NCBI GenBank assembly: GCA_009923795.1
Contig: RFSU01000107.1
Span: forward strand, 1 to 8,070
Reading direction: 5' to 3'
DNA length: 8,070 bases
From: Sphingomonadaceae bacterium
GTDB lineage: Bacteria; Pseudomonadota; Alphaproteobacteria; Sphingomonadales; Sphingomonadaceae
This document shows positions 1-5,004 of this stretch, piece after piece (position 1 is the stretch's first letter; the number at the start of each line of letters is the position of its first letter). Made by a program: the position numbers and the translations under genes. The notes below the pieces were generated by a model that was given only the letters and a program-made list of their open reading frames with translations, ran no database searches and was not told the DNA's origin.

Positions 1-1112
1 GTTTTGACTTCGCCATTTCTGCGACCGACGGGAAAGCCCGGACGGGGGCGATCCGCATGCAGCGCGGGGAGATCCGCACGCCTGCCTTCATGCCCGTGGG
101 CACAGCGGCAACAGTGAAGGCGATGAAGCCCGCCGATGTCCGCGCCACAGGGGCCGATATCATTCTCGGCAATACCTATCACCTGATGCTCCGTCCGGGG
201 GCAGAGCGGATGGACAGGCTGGGCGGTCTGCACAGCTTCATGGGGTGGGATCGGCCGATTTTGACCGATAGTGGCGGCTATCAGGTGATGAGTCTGGCCA
301 GTCTGCGCAAAATCACCGAAGAGGGCGTGCGCTTTGCCAGCCATATTGATGGCTCCCGCCATATGCTCACGCCGGAACGGTCGATGGAGATTCAGCGGCT
401 CTTGGGGTCTGACATTGTCATGGCCTTTGATGAGTGCCCGGCCAATGGCGTTGCGCGGGAGGTGGCGGAACAATCGATGCTGCTGTCGATGCGTTGGGCC
501 AAACGATCGCGCGATGCCTTTGACGCAGGCGGCGCCCATGCGGCGCGGGCGGCCTTATTTGGGATTCAGCAAGGCTCGCTTGATCGCGATTTGCGCCAAC
601 GCTCGGCCGATGCCCTGCAAGAGATTGGATTTGATGGCTATGCCATTGGCGGCCTTGCGGTGGGGGAAGGGCAGGAGGCTATGTTCGCCACGCTCGACTT
701 TGCGCCGGATCAACTGCCCGCTGATCGGCCCCGCTACTTGATGGGTGTGGGCAAGCCCGATGATCTGGTGGGCGCGGTGGAGCGCGGGGTGGATATGTTT
801 GATTGCGTGCTGCCCACCCGTTCTGGCCGCAATGGGCAGGCCTTCACTTGGGATGGTCCGGTCAATATTCGCAACGCCAAATATGCGGAGGACCTTACCC
901 CGCTCGACCCGGCATCGCCCGTGGCGCAGTGGAGCAAGGCCTATCTCCACCATCTCGTTCGCTCCGGCGAAATGCTGGGCGCGATGCTCATGACGGAGCA
1001 TAATCTGTGGTTTTATCAGCAGCTTATGGCCGGCATGCGCGCAGCGATTGCAGCTGGGGAGTTTGCCGCCTTCGCCGCTGAATTCCGCGCGCGCTATAAA
1101 AAGGCGGCCTGA
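1..1112 (+). CDS. tgt: Queuine/preQ1 tRNA-guanine transglycosylase, 5'-truncated by window edge
   Basis: Exchanges guanine-34 in the anticodon of tRNA-Asp, -Asn, -His and -Tyr for preQ1 in bacteria, a late step of queuosine synthesis, in the cytoplasm. The reading frame is open from base 3 (FDFAISATDGKARTGAIRMQ), upstream of the ATG at 57; family alignment from memory shows this is N-terminal domain sequence, so the true start lies left of the window and only about 15 residues are missing (369 residues visible). Visible landmarks: TPAFMPVGT, the DSGGYQVMSL motif with the catalytic/base-binding Asp at 267-269, GIQQGS, GGLAVGE, and FDCVLPTRSGRNG with the nucleophile Asp at 801-803. Oddity: where the family has a CxCxxC zinc site just before the WSxAYLHHL segment, this protein reads LDPASPVAQWSKAY (903-944), with no Cys and about three residues shorter; the His ligand in MTEHN (999-1001) is kept. 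Family assignment is firm; activity is less certain because of the missing zinc ligands. Confidence 0.96.
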   Translation, partial: FDFAISATDGKARTGAIRMQRGEIRTPAFMPVGTAATVKAMKPADVRATGADIILGNTYHLMLRPGAERMDRLGGLHSFMGWDRPILTDSGGYQVMSLASLRKITEEGVRFASHIDGSRHMLTPERSMEIQRLLGSDIVMAFDECPANGVAREVAEQSMLLSMRWAKRSRDAFDAGGAHAARAALFGIQQGSLDRDLRQRSADALQEIGFDGYAIGGLAVGEGQEAMFATLDFAPDQLPADRPRYLMGVGKPDDLVGAVERGVDMFDCVLPTRSGRNGQAFTWDGPVNIRNAKYAEDLTPLDPASPVAQWSKAYLHHLVRSGEMLGAMLMTEHNLWFYQQLMAGMRAAIAAGEFAAFAAEFRARYKKAA

Positions 1113-1115
1113 TTT

Positions 1116-1195
1116 CCCACCCCCAACCCCTCCCGCAGGCGGGAGGGGCGCGAGACTTAAGCGGCCTTAGGACGCTTTAGTCGCAGCGGGGTGGG
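1116..1195. repeat. Intergenic hairpin repeat, copy 1 (REP/MITE-like)
   Basis: An 80-bp element in the gap between the convergent tgt and peroxiredoxin genes, closely matching a second copy at 4766-4841. It is bounded by an 8-bp inverted repeat, CCCACCCC (1116-1123) and GGGGTGGG (1188-1195). Inside are a perfect 10-bp stem, CCCCTCCCGC (1127-1136) and GCGGGAGGGG (1139-1148), and a second imperfect stem between GACTTAAGCG (1154-1163) and CGCTTTAGTC (1173-1182), 9 of 10 matching. The fold would be a three-way junction. No U-tract follows the stems, so it is not a classic terminator, though it may end transcription from both sides. It is noncoding by appearance; mobility by a REP-type transposase acting elsewhere is inference. 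Confidence 0.8.
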
Positions 1196-1219
1196 CCGTC
1201 TAAGCCCCTCATTCAGAGC

Positions 1220-1756
1220 TTATTTCTGGGCGTGGTGCCAAGCTTTGGCGGCTTTCAACATGGCGGGCACATGGCCGCGATAATCCATGTCGGAATAGGC
1301 CGCGATAACCTTGCCCTGCGGAGAGATGAGGTAAGAGGTGCGGTTGGACTTGCCGAAGATCAACTTGGCATCATAAGCCGCAATCGTCTTTGACGAGGCC
1401 GAGGCGACAGCAAATTTGCTGCGGCATTCGCTGGTCGAAAATTTGGCCAGTTTGTCAATGCTGTCCGCCGACATGCCCACCACGGTTGCGCCATAGCTGG
1501 CGAACTCGTTGGTCGCGTCGGCAAATTGGTTGGCTTCCACCGTGCAGCCGGATGTGAAGGCCGCCGGGTAGAAATAGAGCACAACGGCCCCTTTCTTCAG
1601 CTGGCGGGACAAGGTGAAGTCAAATGCCTTGCCGGCCTTTGCTGCCTTGGTGGTGAAATCGGCGGCAGGGGCGCCGGGTTTCAACGCAGCGGTGGCGGGG
1701 CTTGCAAGCGTAAGGGCGGCGGCTAAAGAGGCAGCAATAAGGGGTAGGGTGCGCAT
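1220..1756 (-). CDS. Exported PrxQ/BCP-type peroxiredoxin
   Basis: Thiol peroxidase of the AhpC/TSA superfamily that would reduce hydrogen peroxide or organic peroxides, probably in the periplasm. From the ATG at 1756 the protein has 178 residues. Residues 1-23 form a signal peptide (MRTLPLIAAS onward, hydrophobic core, then SPATA before ALKPG). The thioredoxin-fold strand and active site YFYPAAFTSGC give the PxxxTxxC signature with peroxidatic Cys71. The second Cys common in BCP proteins five residues later is Asn76 here; the only other Cys is Cys111 (STSECRSK), a plausible resolving residue like that of PrxQ members with a distant resolving Cys. The start was chosen because a GGAGA lies about 8 nt upstream of ATG 1756; ATG 1762 is the alternative but sits only 3 nt from it. 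The frame is open upstream to 1849, but that stretch has no signal-peptide character. It is convergent with tgt and divergent from rpsM. Confidence 0.88.
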   Translation of the reverse strand: MRTLPLIAASLAAALTLASPATAALKPGAPAADFTTKAAKAGKAFDFTLSRQLKKGAVVLYFYPAAFTSGCTVEANQFADATNEFASYGATVVGMSADSIDKLAKFSTSECRSKFAVASASSKTIAAYDAKLIFGKSNRTSYLISPQGKVIAAYSDMDYRGHVPAMLKAAKAWHHAQK

Positions 1757-1789
1757 GATCATCTTCTCCAGATAAAAATTCTGTTGATA

Positions 1790-1818
1790 TGTATAACAGA
1801 GGTGCGCGGCGGTTGACA
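1790..1818 (-). promoter_or_regulatory. Possible peroxiredoxin promoter
   Basis: On the - strand a TATACA (plus positions 1790-1795) lies about 30 nt before the ribosome-binding site. Seventeen bases upstream of it is TGTCAA (plus 1813-1818), a poor -35 match that is the reverse complement of the TTGACA proposed for rpsM. CTGTT (1781-1785) and AACAG (1795-1799) form 5-bp inverted arms around the -10, a possible operator. The -10 is reasonable and the rest is weak. Confidence 0.3.
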
Positions 1819-1839
1819 CCCTGCTCTCATGGTTATAGA
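1813..1839 (+). promoter_or_regulatory. Candidate sigma-70 promoter for the rpsM-rplQ operon
   Basis: A perfect TTGACA at 1813-1818 is followed, 15 bp later, by TATAGA at 1834-1839. The spacing is short of the ideal 17 bp, so the -10 could be slightly misplaced. It would give a leader of roughly 130 nt before the rpsM ATG. The leader contains a 12-bp palindrome, CGAAGCGCTTCG (1871-1882). It lies in the only intergenic space before the operon and overlaps the putative divergent promoter. Confidence 0.4.
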
Positions 1840-1974
1840 GAAAATCCATCTCTTGGCACCGTTCACACGGCGAAGCGCTTCGTGCGCCCGTCGTGTTTGT
1901 GCGTTTTCAAGGGTATTAAAGCGTCGAGATAGGCCGCCTTGCCCGTTGGCCTGTGGAGCAGGAGAAAGTAACTC

Positions 1975-2343
1975 ATGGCACGTATCGCGGGTGTTAACAT
2001 CCCGACAAACAAGCGCGTAGTGATCGCGCTTCAATATATCCACGGCATTGGTCAGGCCAAAGCCAAGGAAATCGTCACCAAGCTGAACATCGCTGCTGAA
2101 CGCCGCGTTCAGGATCTGTCGGATCAGGAAGTCTTGCACATCCGTGAAACGATTGATGCCGACTATACGGTGGAGGGTGACCTTCGCCGCACAACGTCGA
2201 TGAACATCAAGCGTTTGATGGATCTCGCCTCTTATCGTGGCCTGCGCCATCGTAAGGGTCTTCCGGTTCGTGGCCAGCGCACGCACACAAATGCGCGCAC
2301 CCGCAAGGGTAAGGCGAAGCCGATCGCGGGTAAGAAGAAGTAA
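1975..2343 (+). CDS. rpsM: 30S ribosomal protein S13
   Basis: Small-subunit head protein that contacts 16S rRNA and takes part in bridges to the 50S subunit and in P-site tRNA contact. The protein has 122 residues, normal for bacterial S13. It starts MARIAGVNIP and shows the helix-two-turn-helix element YIHGIGQAKAKEIVTKLNI (about residues 21-39) and the basic C-terminal tail RGLRHRKGLPVRGQRTH with NARTRKGKAKP. AGGAGA at 1960-1965 is 9 nt before the ATG. It is the first gene of a rpsM-rpsK-rpoA-rplQ cluster. Unlike many alphaproteobacteria, no secY or adk precedes it; a divergent peroxiredoxin gene does. The stop codon is the first triplet of a long palindrome (2341-2381). Confidence 0.98.
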   Translation: MARIAGVNIPTNKRVVIALQYIHGIGQAKAKEIVTKLNIAAERRVQDLSDQEVLHIRETIDADYTVEGDLRRTTSMNIKRLMDLASYRGLRHRKGLPVRGQRTHTNARTRKGKAKPIAGKKK

Positions 2344-2381
2344 TTTTTGGGACAGTCCGGGGGACTGTCCGGCAAAAATTA
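2341..2381. repeat. Two-tier palindrome between rpsM and rpsK
   Basis: A 41-base inverted repeat begins on the rpsM stop codon. The outer arms are TAATTTTTG (2341-2349) and CAAAAATTA (2373-2381), perfect over 9 bp. The inner arms are GGACAGTCC (2350-2358) and GGACTGTCC (2362-2370), also perfect over 9 bp, with a GGG loop and a GG bulge on the right. The structure is nearly symmetric on both strands and lacks a trailing T-run, so a simple terminator is unlikely. It could be a small palindromic repeat inserted in the operon, or an mRNA processing or attenuation element. Confidence 0.8.
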
Positions 2382-2428
2382 CTCAACATCAGCTGTTTCA
2401 GTATTCGAGATAAAGTCAGGATTTCCTT

Positions 2429-2818
2429 ATGGCACGCGAACCTCAACGCATTCGTCGGCGAGAGCGCAAAAATATCACGGCCGGCGTCGCTCATGTGAAC
2501 GCCAGCTTCAACAACACGATGATCACCATCACCGACGCACAGGGCAATGCAATTGCTTGGTCCTCTGCGGGCATGTGTGGTTTTAAGGGTAGCCGTAAAT
2601 CGACGCCTTATGCCGCTCAGGTTGCAGCAGAAGACGCGGGCAAGAAGGCCGCCGAACATGGCGTGCGCACCCTTGAAGTCGAAGTGAAAGGCCCCGGCTC
2701 TGGCCGTGAGTCCGCGCTTCGTGCGCTTCAGTCGGTTGGGTTTACGATCACCGCGATCCGCGACGTGACGTCGATCCCGCACAACGGCGTTCGTCCGTCA
2801 AAGCGTCGCCGCGTCTAA
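2429..2818 (+). CDS. rpsK: 30S ribosomal protein S11
   Basis: Platform protein of the 30S subunit, near the E site and the Shine-Dalgarno helix. The protein has 129 residues, the standard length. The N-terminus is basic (MAREPQRIRRRERKN). The family core follows: HVNASFNNTMITITDAQGNA, the GFKGSRKSTPYAAQ segment, GPGSGRESALRALQ, and the C-terminal signature DVTSIPHNGVRPSKRRRV. AGGA at 2418-2421 lies 7 nt before the ATG. It is co-directional with rpsM 85 bases upstream and with rpoA downstream, the conserved alpha-operon order. Confidence 0.98.
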   Translation: MAREPQRIRRRERKNITAGVAHVNASFNNTMITITDAQGNAIAWSSAGMCGFKGSRKSTPYAAQVAAEDAGKKAAEHGVRTLEVEVKGPGSGRESALRALQSVGFTITAIRDVTSIPHNGVRPSKRRRV

Positions 2819-2908
2819 TCATGTCATGCCGGCCACGCCGCATTGGCGTTGGTCCGGTTCATGCAAGTTTCAATCGGTGGCAGGCGGACGCGCTTCCCAC
2901 CCAATCCC

Positions 2909-2914
2909 AAGGGG
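2909..2914 (+). promoter_or_regulatory. Ribosome-binding site that sets the GTG start of rpoA
   Basis: AAGGGG lies 6 nt before GTG 2921. It is the only good Shine-Dalgarno match in the 102-base rpsK-rpoA gap and supports the GTG over the ATG at 2843. Confidence 0.7.
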
Positions 2915-2920
2915 AACACC

Positions 2921-3985
2921 GTGGCAGTCAATCTTAAGAACTGGCAGGAACTGAAAAAGCCCGACACCCTGGACAAGAAGGCAAGTGGCGATCCGCTGCG
3001 CAAGGCAACCTTTGTTGCTGAGCCGCTGGAGCGCGGCTTTGGCCTGACGCTTGGCAATTCGCTGCGTCGCGTGCTCTTGTCCTCGCTTCAGGGCGCGGCT
3101 GTGACCGCGATCAAGATTGAAAACGTCCTTCACGAATTCTCGAGCCTTGCTGGCGTGCGCGAAGACGTGACCGACATGGTCTTGAACGTAAAGCAAATTG
3201 CACTGCGCATGCAGGGCGAAGGCCCGAAGCGGCTTCAGCTGTCGGCCACCGGCCCGGCTGCCGTAACGGCGGGCGACATTGTCGTGTCTGGCGATATTGA
3301 AGTGATGAACCCAGAGCTGGTGATCTGCCATCTCGATCAGGGGGCAACGCTCAACATGGAACTGACGGCGGATATCGGTAAGGGCTATGTCGCTGCCGCA
3401 TCCAACCGTCCGGCAGATGCGCCGATTGGCCTCATCCCGATTGACGCGCTCTATTCGCCCGTCCGTCAGGTGTCGTACAAGGTGGAAAACACCCGTGTCG
3501 GCCAAGAACTGGATTATGACAAGCTGACGCTGACGGTGGAAACCGATGGCACAGTGACCCCGGAAGATGCCATCGCCTATGCCGCGCGCATCCTACAGGA
3601 TCAGTTGCAACTGTTCGTTCACTTTGACGAAGCACTGGCCCAATCGGCTCAGCTCATCGGCATGGCACCTGCCACCGCCGCATCTGAATCGTCGAGCGAT
3701 AACAACCAGATCAACCGCTTCCTCCTCAAGAAGGTGGATGAGCTTGAACTGTCGGTCCGTTCGGCCAATTGCCTGAAGAACGACAACATCATCTATATCG
3801 GTGATCTCGTTCAGAAGACCGAAGCTGAAATGCTCCGCACGCCCAACTTCGGCCGTAAGTCCTTGAATGAAATCAAGGAAGTGCTGTCGTCCATGGGCCT
3901 GCGTCTCGGCATGGACATCCCCGGATGGCCGCCCGAGAACATTGAAGACATGGCCAAGAAGCTCGAGCAAGAGTTACTCGGGTGA
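2921..3985 (+). CDS. rpoA: DNA-directed RNA polymerase subunit alpha
   Basis: Alpha subunit of RNA polymerase; its N-terminal domain dimerises and binds beta and beta', and its C-terminal domain binds UP elements and activators. The GTG at 2921 was chosen because AAGGGG (2909-2914) sits 6 nt upstream and the product starts (M)AVNLKNWQELKKP, as in other sphingomonad alpha subunits recalled from memory. The in-frame ATG at 2843 has no ribosome-binding site and adds 26 residues unlike the family. The product is 354 residues. The N-terminal domain has RGFGLTLGNSLRRVLLSSL (about residues 38-56) and MQGEGPK. A linker follows near residues 245-265. The C-terminal domain has LELSVRSANCLKNDNI, with Arg280 matching E. 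coli Arg265, then TPNFGRKSLNEIKEVL. No truncation or missing key residue was seen. Confidence 0.97.
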   Translation: MAVNLKNWQELKKPDTLDKKASGDPLRKATFVAEPLERGFGLTLGNSLRRVLLSSLQGAAVTAIKIENVLHEFSSLAGVREDVTDMVLNVKQIALRMQGEGPKRLQLSATGPAAVTAGDIVVSGDIEVMNPELVICHLDQGATLNMELTADIGKGYVAAASNRPADAPIGLIPIDALYSPVRQVSYKVENTRVGQELDYDKLTLTVETDGTVTPEDAIAYAARILQDQLQLFVHFDEALAQSAQLIGMAPATAASESSSDNNQINRFLLKKVDELELSVRSANCLKNDNIIYIGDLVQKTEAEMLRTPNFGRKSLNEIKEVLSSMGLRLGMDIPGWPPENIEDMAKKLEQELLG

Positions 3986-3991
3986 TCTTTC

Positions 3992-4226
3992 TCCTTCTCC
4001 CTTGACGGGAGAAGGATACGCTGCCTTGGCGGCTTGTCCGCCTAGGCAAAGTTGGAAGAGGTTAAGCCAGAGCGAGCCGCGCAGCGCAGCAGCGCGGCGG
4101 TTCGCAGAAGCGAACGCGACTGGCCGGCCAGCGGCGGAAACGCCGTCTGACGTCACGGGATTTACTCCCGTGACAGGCCGGGTCAGCGAAAAGGGCAAAA
4201 GGGCGGTGGCCCACACCAACACCGCC
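3992..4226. repeat. Dense array of hairpins in the rpoA-rplQ gap
   Basis: The 289-base gap between rpoA and rplQ holds at least eight inverted repeats in series. TCCTTCTCCC/GGGAGAAGGA (3992-4016) is perfect over 10 bp. GCCT-T-GGCGG pairs with CCGCC-T-AGGC (4023-4047) with one mismatch. CCGCGC/GCGCGG spans 4077-4097. GTTCGC/GCGAAC spans 4100-4115. CTGGCCGGCCAG (4120-4131) is a palindrome. CGGCG/CGCCG with a GAAA tetraloop spans 4132-4145. GTCACGGGA/TCCCGTGAC (4152-4174) is perfect over 9 bp. GGCGGTG/CACCGCC spans 4202-4226. A tandem AAAAGGGC duplicate lies at 4189-4204. No T-tract follows any stem. It would be transcribed as the leader of rplQ. It could be one or more nested palindromic repeat insertions or a structured RNA; I see no convincing protein. 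Confidence 0.75.
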
Positions 4227-4274
4227 TGGCGAGGGGTACCTTATCCGGCCCCCTGACGAACGAAAGGAAGAAAC

Positions 4275-4697
4275 ATGAGACACCGTAGTGGCGGCCGCAA
4301 ACTTCAACGGACTTCGGCCCACCGTATCGCGCTTTTCCGCAACATGTCGGCAGCGCTGATCAAGCATGAACAGATCACCACCACCTTGGCCAAGGCGAAG
4401 GAGCTTCGCCCCTATGTGGAAAAGCTGATCACCTTGGCGAAAAAGGGTGGCCTGTCCAACCGTCGTCTGGCCCATGCCCGCCTGTTGGATGATGCCCAGC
4501 TGATCAAGCTGTTCGACGTTCTGGCAGAACGCTACAAGGATCGCGCCGGTGGCTATACCCGCATCGTGAAGGCCGGCATCCGCGCCTCTGACGCGTCGCC
4601 CACCGCCATCATCGAACTGGTTGACCGTGATGTCAGCGCCAAGGGCCAAGATAGCGGCCCGGTGATGACCGCAGACGATCTGGAAGACGCCGCCTAA
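4275..4697 (+). CDS. rplQ: 50S ribosomal protein L17
   Basis: Large-subunit protein near the peptide exit region, last gene of the alpha operon. The protein has 140 residues, at the long end of the bacterial range. It begins MRHRSGGRKLQRTSAHRIAL and carries the family core FRNMSAALIKHEQITTTLAKAKELRPYVEKLI. The middle region ends in GGYTRIVKAGIRASDASPTAIIELVDRD. An acidic tail, PVMTADDLEDAA, extends past the core. AAGGAAG (4264-4270) lies just upstream of the ATG. Its leader is unusually long and hairpin-rich. A strong terminator follows 25 bases after the stop. Confidence 0.98.
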   Translation: MRHRSGGRKLQRTSAHRIALFRNMSAALIKHEQITTTLAKAKELRPYVEKLITLAKKGGLSNRRLAHARLLDDAQLIKLFDVLAERYKDRAGGYTRIVKAGIRASDASPTAIIELVDRDVSAKGQDSGPVMTADDLEDAA

Positions 4698-4722
4698 GCG
4701 CAGCGCCTCTTGAGTGAGATAG

Positions 4723-4756
4723 AAAAGGCCCTGCAGCGATGCGGGGCCTTTTTTGT
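4723..4756 (+). terminator. Rho-independent terminator of the alpha operon
   Basis: The left arm AAAAGGCCCTGCA (4723-4735) pairs with TGCGGGGCCTTTT (4740-4752) with one G-T wobble and a GCGA tetraloop. The stem runs straight into a T-tract (4749-4754). It is placed just after rplQ and should end the rpsM-rplQ transcript. Confidence 0.92.
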
Positions 4757-4765
4757 TTGGAAGAA

Positions 4766-4841
4766 CCCACCCCCAACCCCTCCCGCTTGCGGGAGGGGAG
4801 CGAGACTAAGCGGCCCCGCCGCCAAGTCGCAGCGGGGTGGG
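4766..4841. repeat. Intergenic hairpin repeat, copy 2 (REP/MITE-like)
   Basis: A 76-bp copy of the element at 1116-1195, in the same orientation. The first 33 bases match except for the two-base loop. The outer arms CCCACCCC (4766-4773) and GGGGTGGG (4834-4841) are identical to copy 1, as is the inner stem CCCCTCCCGC/GCGGGAGGGG (4777-4798). The middle differs: copy 1 has a TTAGGACGCTTT stretch where this copy has a shorter GC-rich CCGCCGCCA. This divergence around conserved arms suggests a repeat family. It sits right after the rplQ terminator and before the AT-rich PIN-domain locus. Confidence 0.8.
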
Positions 4842-5004
4842 CAGATTTGGTTTCGACCGCAGAGAATCTTGAAGGCTTGGTCTGAACCTACATAATCATA
4901 AACGAGATTGGCATTACTGAAGGCGAGTGTGGAAATTATTGTTTTGATTCAATAGTATAAAGCATCGCATTGACTCCTATCTAGATTAATGCTCAATTTT
5001 TATC
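4842..5004. other. AT-rich leader upstream of the PIN-domain gene
   Basis: This noncoding stretch becomes AT-rich after about 4880; bases 4921-4980 are roughly 35% GC by hand count, against roughly 62% in a sampled tgt line. A TTGACT (4970-4975) is a possible -35; 17 bases later is TCAATT (4993-4998), a weak -10 with three of six consensus bases. If used, transcription would start about at the ATG at 5005. No RNA gene was recognised. Confidence 0.4.

Noticed and set aside
1757..1849. 29-31 residue N-terminal extension of the peroxiredoxin
   Set aside because: It would precede a clear signal peptide and run through the proposed promoter; an RBS favours ATG 1756.
2843..2920. N-terminal extension of RpoA from ATG 2843
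   Set aside because: No Shine-Dalgarno at that ATG and 26 extra residues unlike the family; GTG 2921 has a good one.
3992..4016. Hairpin after rpoA as a Rho-independent terminator
   Set aside because: Strong stem but followed by GATACGC and not a T-run on either strand.
3974..4222. 82-aa - strand open frame in the rpoA-rplQ gap
   Set aside because: It starts in and runs through palindromic repeats; low plausibility and no ribosome-binding site recognised.
4062..4649. - strand open frame over the rpoA-rplQ gap and rplQ
   Set aside because: It overlaps rplQ antisense and its remainder is translation of the hairpin array, not a protein-like sequence.
4710..4895. 61-aa + strand open frame after rplQ
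   Set aside because: It spans the terminator and repeat copy 2, so it is noncoding structure read as protein.
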